Program-made: the position numbers and the translations under genes
NCBI GenBank assembly: GCA_038380435.1
Contig: JAWZYU010000674.1
Location: 1-64,000, forward strand
Length of the DNA stretch: 64,000 nucleotides
From: Ryuthela nishihirai
Lineage: Eukaryota; Arthropoda; Arachnida; Araneae; Heptathelidae
Direction: 5' to 3'
Shown here: positions 34,787-46,929 of the stretch, one piece after another
Numbering within the stretch: position 1 is the first letter of the stretch
How the letters are laid out: every line of letters starts with the position of its first letter
The notes under the pieces: generated by a model
What the model was told of the DNA's origin: nothing
The model's input: only the letters and a program-made list of their open reading frames with translations
Database searches by the model: none

Positions 34787-35291
34787 TTGCAAAAAATTTA
34801 TAAAACTTCTACCGATAGATTAAAATTTTTAAATCTTTTGTCCTACAGCAATTTATATAAATATAATGTAATAATTAAAAAATTTTTTGACGAAACTTAC
34901 AAACTAAAAATTCAACATAATAAAAATACAAGACTTCAAAACCAGGGTTATTACAAATTGCCAAATTTTCGAAATAATTACGGGAAACATACCTCCGAAT
35001 ATCAAGTACCACTTATATTTAATGCTATTCCAAAAGAATTACTAAATATAGATTCTTTTAGAAGACTTAAAATGGAATTAAAAAATTATTTGGTATTTTC
35101 TAGTTAGCTGATTTTTATGTGTTGTGTTTTGTGGATTTATTTGATGTACACCATTTTTGTGGCTGAATGACTTATGTTAATATAATTTATTCATTTTCCT
35201 GCAGATAAGCTATTTAGCTTTGCGGGTCAAAGTGTAAATGTATTTGTACTCTTTACTCTTATGAATAAAAATTATATTCTTTAAAAAAAAA
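34787..35291 (+). mobile_element. LINE-2 3' fragment nested in LINE-1
   Basis: A different LINE end, with a 106-codon open frame (34787-35107) for the C-terminal tail of an RT protein, then a 3' UTR and poly-A. It matches 24277-24745. Pre-RT coding sequence lies before it and RT sequence after it, so it landed inside LINE-1. I cannot define an unambiguous target duplication. Confidence 0.8.
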
Positions 35292-35339
35292 ATAAGTCAT
35301 CTCCTGAATTTGAGAATATTAAACCAAAATACATAATGG

Positions 35340-36719
35340 AAAGTAAATGGAATTTTGTGGCTTGTAATAACAATTATTATAAATAAAATTATTGAAAACT
35401 TGCAAATACCAATAGCCATGAAAACTGGAATTATTCGCCCGGTATATAAAAGTGGAAAAAAAAAGAGTTTTAATAATTATATACCATTTACTCCATTAAC
35501 AATTTTTGAAAAGATAATGGAAATATACTTTGGAGATCGCCTGCAAAATTTTTTGAAAAAAAAATAAATTTTCTGTCAAGTCAGCAATTTGGGTTCCGTA
35601 AAGGTAGGGGAACTCAAGCCTTTTGGAAGATCTTATTAATAATATAAATATTAATTTAAATATAGGAAAGAAATACGTTGCGGTATTTATGGACTTAAAT
35701 AAAGCATTTGATTCCGTTGACATCTTGCTACAGAAATTATATTTACTTGGTATAAACTGACAGGCCTGTCAGACCTCTGTGGCAAGCAGCTGCTTGAGGG
35801 GGTATTTATTTATTATTTATTAGAGGAAATATTTTTGAATGTTTAAAAGTTACTTATTACATAGCGAAATAGTTATGAAAATAAATGAAAATTTTAGTGA
35901 TAAATTTCAGATCAATTTTGGAGTTCCACAAGGATCTATTCTCGGCCCTATGCTATTTCAAATATACATAAATGATTTGGCTAATATTAATTTCGATAGT
36001 AAATTATATATGTATGCTGATGACACAGTGCTAATCAACTTCCATTGATTTAGAAACACGCTATTTGCAATCTACAAAATGATTTTAATAAAGCAGTTAA
36101 ATGGTTTGCTCTTAACAAACTGAGTGCAAACGAGAAAAAAACTAAATTTATGTATTGGTTCTCAACAACCTACACTTAATAGAAGAATTACTAAGCATCG
36201 AGTAAGTTGTACTATGCTGGATGATTATCACCTGATATATGCAATTGTCCTAAAATAGAAGAAGTAAACGAAATAATTTACCTAGGCTTGAAAATGAATT
36301 CGAAAATGAAATGGAATAAACATATTGATTTGATGTGTTCAAGACTACGATTTGTAGCATTTAAAATTAGGAAACTTAACTTGTTTGTTGATACACAAAT
36401 AACTATTTTAGTATATAAAGCAATTTTTGAATCTATAATTAGATATGGAATAACATTTTATGGGATAGCTTATGTGACAGAATTAAATAAAATTAAAAGA
36501 ATACAAATTAGTCTGCTAAAAGGATTGTGTAATTCAGAAATTAAAAATTCCCTTACAACAAAATATGATATATTTAGTTTGTTCAAAATTTTACCTATTA
36601 ATGGTTTATATGTGTTTGTGTTATCAATAACTTCTTTAATAATACCTGTAAGCAAAATATTTGCCTCGATAAGTTTTCTAGAAAAAAGGCTGAGTTTTTT
36701 AAAACAACCAAAATTTTAA
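35340..36719 (+). pseudogene. Reverse transcriptase remnant of LINE-1
   Basis: Read across three frames, this gives an RT domain in the right order: TGIIRPVYKSGKKKSFNNY (35423 onward), QFGFRKGRGTQA (35585-35620), AVFMDLNKAFDSVD (35682-35722), [10 protein letters not shown] (35920-35950) and the catalytic YADD (36013-36024). The C-terminal part is open from 36288 to 36719. A SINE-B fragment and several frameshifts break it, so it cannot make a working enzyme. In the same frame after the stop at 36717 there are about 36 more open codons (ending near 36828). The function of the intact family is target-primed reverse transcription. Confidence 0.85.
35755..35821 (+). mobile_element. SINE-B 3' fragment in the RT
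   Basis: The last 65 or so bases of SINE-B (GACAGGCCTGTCAGACCTC ... GCTTGAGGGGGTATTTATTT). Removing it restores the reading frame across LLGI/RGNIF, so it is a clean insertion of a 5'-truncated SINE. Confidence 0.85.
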
Positions 36720-37378
36720 AATAATTACAGTCGAAATTTCAGAGTTGATTTTTATGAATTAAACGGATGGAAAATGAGCGTGAGTTCAAAAATAATATTT
36801 AACAATTATGATTCTAAAATAATGTAATGTATTAGAAAAGTATGAATAAAAACATTTACATAAAGTCAACCAACACGAATCTTCATCAGTATAAAAATAA
36901 ACCTTCAGAAGAACAAAGCCCCTTTTTATTATTCCTCCAAGAGAGAAAAATAAGGCTTTTACAACAGTCGATAAGTGGCGCAATCATATCTGTCAACAAA
37001 CCCGCAATCTATAAAGAATAACTTTACCAATTCCTAAACAAACTAAATATAACTATGCATCGATTCATGAAATCTTCCTGCAGAAAAGTGGAGATCAGTT
37101 CTGCTTTTTCGACTAACATATAACCTCCTCAGTCATATCTTTAAGTGTCCTAAACATCCTTCTTGTTCTTACTAATCTGCTAACAGGATCAACACTAATA
37201 AACTTATTGAATCTCCCGCGAACACACTAAATAAAACCATTTCTTGTTTTATACTTTAGTGCACAGAATAAGACAAACTACGTTTTCCTTCACACTCTAA
37301 TTTTTCTTAATACAATTTATTCTCTGTTTTTTAGTTATGTTCGTTCGAAGTAGTTAGTGATGTAATTCGCACGCCATA

Positions 37379-37425
37379 GCACATGCGATCATCAAAATGA
37401 TACATCAAATCACAAGTTCATTGAA
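37379..37425 (-). repeat. Single 47-bp unit in LINE-1
   Basis: The reverse complement holds one complete unit of the minisatellite found at 1.8 and 8.7 kb, bounded by the same sequences that bound those arrays (TTGTTACGACAGAT and TGCGAATTACATCAC). This is the unexpanded form. Confidence 0.92.
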
Positions 37426-37785
37426 CCACGTTATCTGTCGTAACAATATCAAATTCCCTACCTATTTAACATGCTTCCTGGAGAAATTGTTAACTTAAGT
37501 AAAATTTGTGATGTTAAAGAAAAATTATATCAGTGGTTCATGAAAAAGTGATATTTTTATTCGGAATCATTTATCATTTTATTGGTTTTCTTTTTCATTT
37601 ATTCTTTTTTTTTCTCCTTCATTTGATGTAATAATATTGATGAAATCTAGATCATATCTGTCAAAACCATATATGTACATTTCCGCTGATAAGTTTCGGC
37701 TTAGTAGGAATTTTTATGCAAAATAATTATATAAAATACTTATTGAAATAAATTTGAATTTGAATTTCAAAAAAAAATATGCTTA

Positions 37786-38007
37786 CGCAGTATCTTTGGC
37801 ATTAGGTGGGTGTCTATGGAGAGTGTGGAGAAATAAGCGTATATACCTAAAAACTAAAAATAGACTGTATAACAGTTTGGTTTTTTTCTACTGTTAATTA
37901 TGATAGTGAAATTTTGATGCTTTGTACGCAACAGGAAAGGGTTTTTTTTTTTTTATTCTAGATACTTACGCAGTACCTTGGGGTTTAGATGGTTTAACTT
38001 TGTAACT
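37786..38007. other. AT-rich unassigned spacer
   Basis: No feature recognised apart from a T run at about 37940. Confidence 0.5.
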
Positions 38008-38335
38008 ATATGATGAGGTTAGGCAAAGGAGTCTGCAACCTCCTTTAAGCAGCATATCGTGCAGAGAGAGACTCCGTTGGTTTGGTCATGTTGCCCGTAT
38101 GGATAATTATAGATTAGCGAATAGGGTTATGAATAGTGTGCCTAAAGGCCTTAGGAAGAGGGGGATTCCTAGGATGTGGTGGGCAGACAATGTCAAACAG
38201 GACCTTGCTAGAATTGATGTGCAGTGGCCAGATGCAGCAGATGTAGCTCAGGACAGACTTGCTTGGAGAACTAAATTGAACGATCTGGTTGAACCTCCGT
38301 AGCCCATGGCTGCTTGAGGATGATGATGATGAATA
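38008..38335 (+). mobile_element. LINE-3 (RTE-like) 3' end
   Basis: 5'-truncated. It encodes the C-terminal tail typical of several non-LTR retrotransposons: RLRWFGHVARMDNYRLANRV, then PRMWWADNVKQDL and AQDRLAWRTKLNDLVEPP, ending at a stop near 38301. The 3' UTR is very short and ends in GATGATGATGAATAAA, a trinucleotide tail as seen in RTE-type elements. A second copy lies at 43792-44133 (minus). Confidence 0.82.
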
Positions 38336-38558
38336 AAATATTATTACACATATTTTTCCAATCATCCTTTAGTTCTAATTTTTAATGTCATGGGTTGTCA
38401 AATGCGAAAAAATAAAAAAACTTAATTCTCTTTGAAAACGAGTATCACATTTTCACAAGAGATAATACGATATGTTGCTCTTACATGTAAAGAGTTAAAA
38501 ATTTCGTTTTAGAATATCCTTTTTTTCTTTACCTGGTGTGAAAGGGTTCAATATAATG

Positions 38559-38957
38559 CAGTGTCTCGCAAACTGTGTGCCGCGAGAGATTTTCAAATTG
38601 ACACTAGATATTCCAAAGATTTCATTTTGACTTGACTTGTGTTATCAACGTGCTTTAATAAAAATCTTTCAGATTTTATCAACTGGGATCTTGTAAGTAT
38701 TTATCAAGCTTTTTCCAAATTTTGGTATTAATTTTTGATTATTTCAAACCATAGAATGGACAAATATTTAAAACAAACACCGAGTTATGAATTAAAGAAC
38801 GAGAACAAATCGTCAAGTAAAACCAGGCTGATGACTTCAACAAAGCGCAAATATAATGACGATTATATAGAGTTTGCTTTTTATTCTTTTTTAGGTGTGC
38901 CGCGGAAAAAATATTAGATTCAGTGTGCCGCAGAGTAAAAAAGTTTGCGAGACACTG
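38559..38957 (+). mobile_element. Short hAT element
   Basis: Terminal inverted repeats CAGTGTCTCGCAAACT and AGTTTGCGAGACACTG-like (right end AAGTTTGCGAGACACTG), with sub-terminal GTGTGCCGCG repeats. It is flanked by the exact 8-bp duplication ATATAATG at 38551-38558 and 38958-38965, the hAT hallmark. Inside, an ORF from 38756 begins MDKYLKQTPSYEL and has KRKYNDDYIEFAF, resembling the N-terminus of hAT transposases (the KRKY..DYI.FGF block). The catalytic domain is absent, so this is an internally deleted derivative. Confidence 0.9.
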
Positions 38958-38965
38958 ATATAATG

Positions 38966-40259
38966 GGATATCACTATCAATAGGAAGTTAACTTCAAAGT
39001 TTAACTGCTAAAATAACTGGGTTGACTCAATCGGCAGACCATCAGGCTCATAAGTTGAACGTTTCTTATTTTTGAATCCTAATGGGGACTGCTTTATCCA
39101 CTCAACTTCATGCCACTTAATCGCAATACATCAAGTATCAAGTGTATAACAAGAATAATTTCGAAGATTGAACTTAAATGACTACTTGAACTGAAACCAA
39201 ATAAAATTAAGAATAATTAAATTAGCTACAATTGTTCAAATTGGAGAATGTTTTGGAAAAGCTTATTACAGTTTGGCAACGAAAGGCGCCTGTGTAAATG
39301 TTGTGTACTAAAACGTGTAATTCTCGAATAATAATAGTTACAATACTCAGCAAAAAAAAAAGCCAGAATTATTTCAGTAAATAAAGAAATAAGAACACGA
39401 TTTCTTGGCACTACTAAAATATTTCATTCTTAGCTTCCGTGTTTCTTGTCCTTATATATTTTCTTTTTCGTTTGTTTTTGATACTTAAATAAGCGTGCGC
39501 GCTTGTACGGCCTCTTACTAAAATTTAATATCTAGACCTACTTATTATAATACCAATAACATTCTGCATGAATAAAAAATTTTTACAACCACCAGAAATT
39601 TATAATAAACATAAACCCACTTTTTATCTAATTCTAACCTGAGAAGTAGCCACAATACCGATTCAGCACACTTTAACAGCAACTGCGTAAGAGTGCAAGC
39701 CATCGCATCTCATGCAACATGACATCTCCCTTTTCCATCTTCCATCCGCACTCAGCATCAGTCAAGCTCCTTCTTCAGTACGGGTGCATCTCTGTGCGAA
39801 CATATTTATCCCTCCCATCACACAAAGCTTACGACAACATGACACGTTAAAAGCACAACCACAACAGGATGTCACCTTTCCTTTCACTGAAAGCACCTTC
39901 GTCCTCTTGTTCACCTATCACACGAGGACTAGGGAAAGAGCCTGGAGGAAGTCTCCGTTTGCATTGAAGCTAGTGTACAAGGGTCTTTATCGACACGCTC
40001 TTTCTCTCTTCCCCCTTTGGCCATCAGAATGTCACATCTCTCTCTCTCTCTCCTGATCTTCACCTCCCTCTGCTTGACACTGTCTCTGACAACAGGGACG
40101 TGATGCAGACGGAAAGAACGCCCCGTTCCGTGGCAGGCAAAGAACAATAATAATTCCGTTTTCGTGCGATGGCATGGCCACATAGAGCTCTGACAATAAA
40201 AAAAAATATTATGACCACCTCCCTCTGTTATGTCTCCCTCTATAACGTCTAAAATACAA
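38966..40259. other. Unassigned DNA with old SINE relic
   Basis: At about 39015-39110 (+) there is a faint SINE-A head (GACTCAATCGGCAGACC, GGCTCATAAG). The rest is non-repetitive, with short antisense ORFs at 39712-40056 (+) and 39929-40183 (-) that have no recognised domain. Confidence 0.4.
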
Positions 40260-40261
40260 TA

Positions 40262-41399
40262 CGTTGAAAAAAGTGTCCGGACACTTCCATGTTATGTGAA
40301 TGGAAAGCCACTTTCAAAGCTCTCTAACATTGAAAATAAACCTTTTACGCAAAAACTATTATTGCGATAAATTGTAGATGTCACTCAAATCTCTCTAAAT
40401 ATATTTCTCGCAATATCTGTTTAATATTTAAAGAATGGGTTGGGCTGTTTTACCTCTGAGCGGCACTTTTTTTCACACCATGGGCTAAATGGCCAAGTCA
40501 CATGGACACCGAAGGCTCAGAGAAGGTTGGGGGAGGGGACCCACTGGAACAGCTGTTGGGAGACAGATGGTAGCCTCCCGTCAAGGCCATCCAGTGTGTT
40601 CTTTAATGTGCACAGGGTATAGCTCTCTCTCACACGGGGCCACGGCTTAACGTCCCATCCGACGGACGGCGGCCTTTCCAAGCCCATCGGTGTCCCCTAC
40701 TGACTGTGGGCAGGGCGGGGAATTATTGCGGAGGTAAATCTCAATGCTGACCTACCTGGGACTCGAACCTGGTAATTATTGATTACGAGCCTGGCGCGCT
40801 ACCGACTGAGCCACCCTCGCCCCATTTAAAGAATGAATGGAAGCTGAAGCATTATCTTCAACTTTTGACACTTGTTTAAAAATACTTCAACAGATAAAAC
40901 ACAACTCTGGTAACAATTTGTTGATTAATATAAATTAAATATCTGAAGTTTGTATGATTTTTTGAAGATTTCATCAATTTGGAGGCAATGTGAGTATCGT
41001 CTGCTGTTAAATGGTCCGGCTTCAATGACTCTTTAAATATTGATCGAAGGTTGTTGAAAATTGGCACTGTCACATTGCCTCCAAATTGATGAAATCTTAA
41101 AAAATCGTCATACAAACTTCAGATATTTATGTTAATAAACAAATTGTTACAAGAATTGTTTTATCTATTGAAGATTTTTTCACAAATGTCAAAAGCTGGA
41201 GATAAATGCTTCAGCTTCCATTCATTCTTTAAATATTAAACGAATATTGCGGGAAATATATTTGGTGAGATTTGAGTGACATCTACAATTTATCGCCAAT
41301 AACAGTTTTTTCGTAAAAGGTTTATTTTCAATGTTAGGGAGCTTTGAAAGTGGCTTTCCATTCACATAACATGGAAGTGTCCGGACACTCTTTTCAACA
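40262..41399. mobile_element. TA-flanked fold-back element
   Basis: Very long inverted repeats: without the inserted SINE, nearly the whole length is two arms of about 350-380 bp. The ends read CGTTGAAAAAAGTGTCCGGAC and TGTTGAAAAGAGTGTCCGGAC and are flanked by TA at 40260-40261 and 41400-41401, the Tc1/mariner target. The short centre lies near 41010. No transposase is encoded. Confidence 0.88.
40438..40823 (-). mobile_element. Full-length SINE-A in the fold-back element
   Basis: Target site duplication ATTTAAAGAATG exact at 40426-40437 and 40824-40835. The body is 386 bp and defines full SINE-A length well. It sits in the left arm only, so it postdates the fold-back element. Confidence 0.95.
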
Positions 41400-41401
41400 T
41401 A

Positions 41402-41765
41402 GTGCAAGTGTTTTACGAAAAAGTGTCATTGAAGGTAAAGATTTCAATCAAGTCCATATAAATATCGATTTTCAACAATATTCGCTTTGTGTTTAAAGAG
41501 TTTATGGAAATTTAAACATTTTACGACGACAGTGCGTCTCAAGAAAATGGAAAAATATTGATAGAATTATTTACATAAACATTTAAAATATACACCTATT
41601 AAGTGATTTGAAATAATACATCCTATTCAAATTATAATTAACTTCTGAGATAAATTCTTAAGTTTAGCATTGTTTTTAAATATTTAAATTTCCACAATTC
41701 CCTAAATACAGAACAGTTGTCGAAAATCAATTCACACTTGATTAAGATCTATATTTTACCTTGTC
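41402..41765. other. AT-rich unassigned DNA
   Basis: No gene or TE recognised. Confidence 0.5.
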
Positions 41766-42040
41766 ACAGCTGTTGGGAGACAGATGATAGTCTCCCGTCA
41801 AGGCCATCCAGCGTGTTCTTTAACGTGCACAGGGGATGGCACTCCCCGCACACGGGGCCACCGCTTAACGTCCCATCCGACGGACGGCGGCCTTTCCAAG
41901 CCCATCGGTGTCTCCTACTGACAGTGGGCAGGGCATGGAATTTTGCGGAGATAAATCTCAACGCTGACCCAGCTGGGACTCGAACCTGGGAACTACAGAT
42001 TACGAGCCTGGCGCGCTACCGACTGAGCCACCCCCGTCCC
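41766..42040 (-). mobile_element. SINE-A lacking its tail
   Basis: Starts at ACAGCTGTTGGGAGACAG within the body and runs through core and complete head. The tail half is missing, unusual for a retroposon and suggesting a later deletion. Confidence 0.88.
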
Positions 42041-43724
42041 TTCAGCAATTGGGATATTATATTCAAGTTTTATTCTCGCCCTCCCCCCCGCCCGAAATAT
42101 TCTTGGACCCCATTCCGATATCTATCAGTTATGAAAAAGTAGGTTTCATGTCATAAAGTTTACATTTTACGCCATTATGAATATATTTAATTGTTAGATT
42201 ACAAGGGAAGCACATATCTGATTGCTTCCGCGGAGGCTTCGACGCTGAATTTCTACCATCAATTCAAATAAACAAAAACACACACAACATAGGAAGAGAT
42301 AAAATTTTAATTCTAGCAAAATGTAGCATTACAGCAACTTCTAGCACTGGTCGGTTTGTTTGTCACATTCACTTATTTACACTAATAAGCTTCTCTAAAA
42401 AGCTGAAAGCTTGAATAACTAGAAAATACGTGAGTTAAAAAAATCACACTTTTTTTGGAACACGTGCAATAAGTACAACTGGCAAATGGTCTATAAAATC
42501 ACGCGCTTTATTGACGCTACTTCTTAGTCTGGTCAAAACATTTAAACAGTTAGAATCACTTTTATTTAACCTTAAGTTACCGACAATACCTAAAACTTTA
42601 TTTCGTTGAAAATCTCCATTTTGCGGATTACACATCAAGGAAGAACCTGGACGTTACACATTTTCATAATCTAAAAATATTCAACAGTTGATTGTGTTAG
42701 GAAGCTCTTTAAAGCTTTTCAACCCCATTTTGATATAATTGTTTTAGGTAGTTTTTAGGTTAAAAATATACTATCTTCGCTTAATGATGTTAAAAACACT
42801 GGTGTAAAAATATTAAAATTATCGCCACTCTTTGACGAAAGACTAGCAACGGTAGGTGGGTGGGTTACAAACTGAATGCCTTTAAAATGTTACAAGATGA
42901 CTGGTACAAGACTTAAAACAACACATTTAAAATCTTATTATAAAATAAACATAGTTTTAAATCAGAAAGAGTGAAATCTTGCCTATCACACAAGATAAAA
43001 AAAAGATCTTCTGAACTTCGATAACTTACAACTTGCACCAAAATATAATTTGCAACTTTTCTTTAAAACCACTTGAAATGCTTAAAAATTAAATAGCTTA
43101 ATTTTGACAATGGCTGTTTTTAAACTGAATGCATGCCTGAAAAGTCCAGGAATTTATATCAAACCTCTGTAATTATTAAATTACAGTATAATTAATTTTC
43201 TTTTACGTTTTGGACACTTCAGCCCTCGCAACATATATTTGAATGGGAATTGAATTTTTCCCGCTCTACTTTGCTAGCACCAGGATCATCCTCCGGTGTT
43301 CAGAGACATCTTTACATCATCTTCTCTAATAACTCGTTAAAAATTTTAAAGCAATCCGAACCATTGTCACCAAAAGATGCAAATTAATATAATTAATGAA
43401 AATCCATTTTGATTTGCCAATTACTGATTTTGAATTTTATGCAGGAACATCCAATCCATCTGTGTAAATAAACTTTTAGCGTATTTACACGAACATAATG
43501 AGCACATTATCCTTCCCGCAAATCGACTATGCATTATAGTGTGAATTTTCAATTTCAAACATCTATTTAATCCTCAAAAAACTATAAGTCATCCATGTTT
43601 GTTACAAACTGTTACGATACTTTTTTTCTGATAAAATTAGCAACAAAATTTGACGACGGAAAAAATTCGAAAGGCCAAATAAATACAGAATTTTCTCTCC
43701 TGTCAGCAGTCAATGGATTTCCGG
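42041..43724. other. AT-rich unassigned DNA
   Basis: Low-repeat AT-rich sequence without a supported ORF. It could be an intron or intergenic DNA. Confidence 0.5.
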
Positions 43725-44330
43725 TGGCCTGTTTACCTCTGAGCTGTACTTTTATGCACATAATAGGTGAAATGGTCATTTGGACTCAAAGGACCTTCAT
43801 CATCATCATCCTCAAGCAGCCATGGGCTACGGAGCTCCAACCAGACCGTGTAATTTAGTTCTCTAAGCAAGTCTGTCCTGAGCTACATCTGCTGCATCCG
43901 GCCACTGCACACCAATTCTAACAAGGTCCTGTTTGACATTGTCAGCCCACGGCATCCTAGGTCTCCCCTTCTTTCTGAGGCCTTTAGGCACACTGTTCAT
44001 AACCCTATTCGCCAATCTATAATTATCCATACGGGCAACATGGCCAAACCAATGGAGTCTCTCTCTGCCCAATGTGCGGCTTAAAGGAGGTTGCCGACTC
44101 CTTTGTCTAACCTCATCATCAGTCACATCATCCTAGCCACAAGGAATTCGACCACATACAGAGCTGGGTAGGGAATAGAATAAGGCAGCTGTTAGAAGAT
44201 AAATGAACGCCTCTTATCAAGATATATTTTTCTTCTCTGTGTTATTTAATAGGCAACAAGGTACGGATCTCCTGCACGGGACCAAGTTTAATAGATCATC
44301 CGAAGGACAGCATACACCAGTAAATGTATC
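43725..44330 (-). mobile_element. Old SINE-A split by LINE-3
   Basis: Tail fragment 43725-43791 (TTTACCTCTGAGCTGTAC ... GGACTCAAAGGACC) and body 44134-44330 (CACAAGGAATTCGACC ... AGCAGCTGTTAG-like, CATCCGAAGGACAGC), both strongly diverged. Confidence 0.65.
43792..44133 (-). mobile_element. LINE-3 (RTE-like) 3' end
   Basis: Second copy. The minus strand encodes DDEVRQRSRQPPLSRTLG, RLHWFGHVARMDNYRLANRV and GRPRMPWADNVKQDL, then is shifted before the terminal block. The 3' tail is (GATGAT)n at the left end. The target is an old SINE-A, with an approximate duplication around CAAAGGA/CACAAGGA. Confidence 0.82.
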
Positions 44331-46928
44331 CTACCAGTAATATTATTAATTTACCCAAGTTAAATTATTTTCACTTCAATTCAATTCCTTAAAATTGGTG
44401 TGCGCATTATATTCCGATGAAGCTGCAAGAAAGGTACGGAATCTTTTACACTTCAATTAATTAGTAAAAACAAAAGTAAATTAATAAAATTTACTGATAC
44501 AAGCAGGTGAAGAAGTTCAGATCAAGTGGTAGTAACGTTTGAATTTCCATCTAGGTTTCGATCAGAAGATAATTTTTACGGGCAGCATTCAATTTATCAT
44601 TCACAGCCATGAGGGTGAAGACGAATAAGATGAGTCATTGACCCACCCTCTTCCCCAAATACATAAATTGATATAGATACATATTGTTTTACAATTTCAG
44701 CACACTGACTGCATTTATATATCAAAAATACTACTTCTGCAGTACCCTTTTTTCTCCTCTATCACATACACAGAGATTTCCTCCAGTATCAAACAATTCA
44801 AATGGACAGAGAATCTTTTTTCTCTAAGACAGCCTTTGCAGAATCCTCAGAACCTTATTTCAGACTACTTTTGTTGCTTAAATTATAACATTTCCTCTAT
44901 AATACAAATGAAAAGTTTTCACCTAGAGTAGCAGCTAAAAAGAAACTTCATAATTTATAAAGCTGTGAAACAGTGTAGAATACCATTTGCAGTAATACCT
45001 ATTATTACTACTTTTTCAAACACAGAAAAAAGTTTACCATATTTTCGTTTTATTACTCTGTTATAAAATGTACTACTGAGAGTTTTTTTTTTTTTGATTA
45101 AAAAGATAATATTTTTTTTCTGTTACACTTGAATTCGATAATCGAAAAAACACGGCTGGTATATTCTAAAATATGTATATAAAATGTTCAAAATACAGTG
45201 AAAACAGAACGTAATAATCAAACATATAGGTAGTAAAAAACAATACAAACATTTACCCGAACTAAGAGATAAGAAATAAAACATTGTCCTCAAATAATAT
45301 AACCACTATATAAATATTCCAAGATGAATAACTTAAACTAATAAGTGAACGAAAATCACTATGCAACAATAACTTAGGAATGAATATATTCTTAAGTACA
45401 TCCCATTTTGTTTCGATAATTCTCGATATATCTAGGAACTCGGTTAACACTAAATATTACGAGTATTTTCATAGTAGTACTGATCGGCTGACAGAGAGAA
45501 TTTATTTACTATATTTATCTTTACAACTTAAGTTCAATATATTTAAGACTTTTCTTTAAAAAAAAGCGCAATAAAAAAAAAAGAGTTCCTCGCTCTCAAT
45601 TCCTAATGTTCCTCCTTCCTCACTTTTACTTCCAATACGATATTGATGAACTCAGCCATGATATACACACTACGCAGTTACATCACAGCATAGCAGTGTT
45701 ACTAAATGCACTGATGGCGGGCCACTATCACTTCGAATTTATATGTTGGTCATAATGTTTGGATCTACCTACGCTGTGCAAAACCGTGGGAGAAGGGAGG
45801 TTATGTGGGTGAATATCTATGACGTCACTCTTTTTGCGTTCATTTTTCTTAGTCCTTCACGCTGATCCCAACCGAACTCAGTGCGAACGCTTGTTTAAAA
45901 TGTCGTTATATCGAGTTGAAATATTCTAATTTATCACTGTCGTTATAACGAAAAATTAAGTGAAGCATACGTGTGCACACGTTTCTCCGATTACTACAGA
46001 ATATGATTTTAATTAAAGGTCAAAATAAAAAAAATAATTTTTTTATATATAAATTATGTGTATCTAAGTTTCTGCTGGAAAGGGGAAAAATACAAGCATA
46101 AAGACAGAGCATATTGACCTTTTATTATGGTATGAAAATTTTCTTATCTATTTAATAATGGCAGTCTTTGTACATACAAATACCGATTTAGATCGTTTTT
46201 TGACCTAACAAGACTCAGAAAGTTCTTCCTTAAATACAAAATAGATTTTGAATATCTTTTTCCAAAAATATTCCATCCTATACACCCAATTTAACTCGCA
46301 CTAAACAAGTGACTTCTCCCAGACGAGCCTTGCAATCTGATCACACGTGATCTGCAGTATTGTTTCAGATTCTCAACATGGCCACCATTTCAAAACCTTG
46401 ATGACATCTTATTTACATCCTATATCAACTCTAGGTGTACTTCAGTACTAGTACTAAGCGCCACTTTCCAAATGAATTACATTAATACTCTCATTTTTTA
46501 ATTAACATCCAGAGCATTTCGCAAACGGTGTATCGAGGCAGTAACTTACGTGTGCCACGAAAATGCCTAAAAATCGACTTCCATACATTATCACTGATGC
46601 ACAAGAATATTAATTTGCCTCTGTAATGTCATAGCTCGTCTCTGTTCTGCGAAGCGGGCTCAGGTATCACACTAATAATATTATGTAAATATATTTTTAT
46701 TCAGTGCTTTTTTCTAAACAATAAGGTTCCAGAATGCATATGTCAGCGAGGAAGCTAGCCATCGCCAAAATTGTGCCATAGGGGAAATGTTTTTAATGGG
46801 TTTTAAGTGTTAAGTATATATATATATAAACGTTTTAAGTGTTACATACGAATATTTTAATGGCGAAATTGCTTAAATTGCAATCAATTCAAACGATCAA
46901 TATTTACGCCATTTATGGGCTACTAATT
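44331..46928. other. AT-rich unassigned DNA
   Basis: No repeats or supported ORFs. A TGACGTCA palindrome at about 45829 and a GTCGTTATA direct repeat at 45901-45955 are the only small motifs I noticed. Intron or intergenic. Confidence 0.5.
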
Positions 46929-46929
46929 T

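Larger units (their letters stand above)
34130..37785 (+). mobile_element. LINE-1, degenerate jockey/CR1-like retrotransposon
   Basis: 5'-truncated and much-mutated non-LTR element. 34.27-34.55 kb encodes the linker before the reverse transcriptase (a KEWITDDIILAIKIRDKL-like block). After an inserted LINE-2 fragment, RT motifs follow at 35.4-36.7 kb. The 3' region (36.72-37.78 kb) ends in AATTTGAATTTGAATTTC plus poly-A, a tail style typical of jockey/CR1-type LINEs. No endonuclease domain is seen. The family assignment rests on motif recognition only. Copies A and B on the minus strand match its 3' region. Confidence 0.75.
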
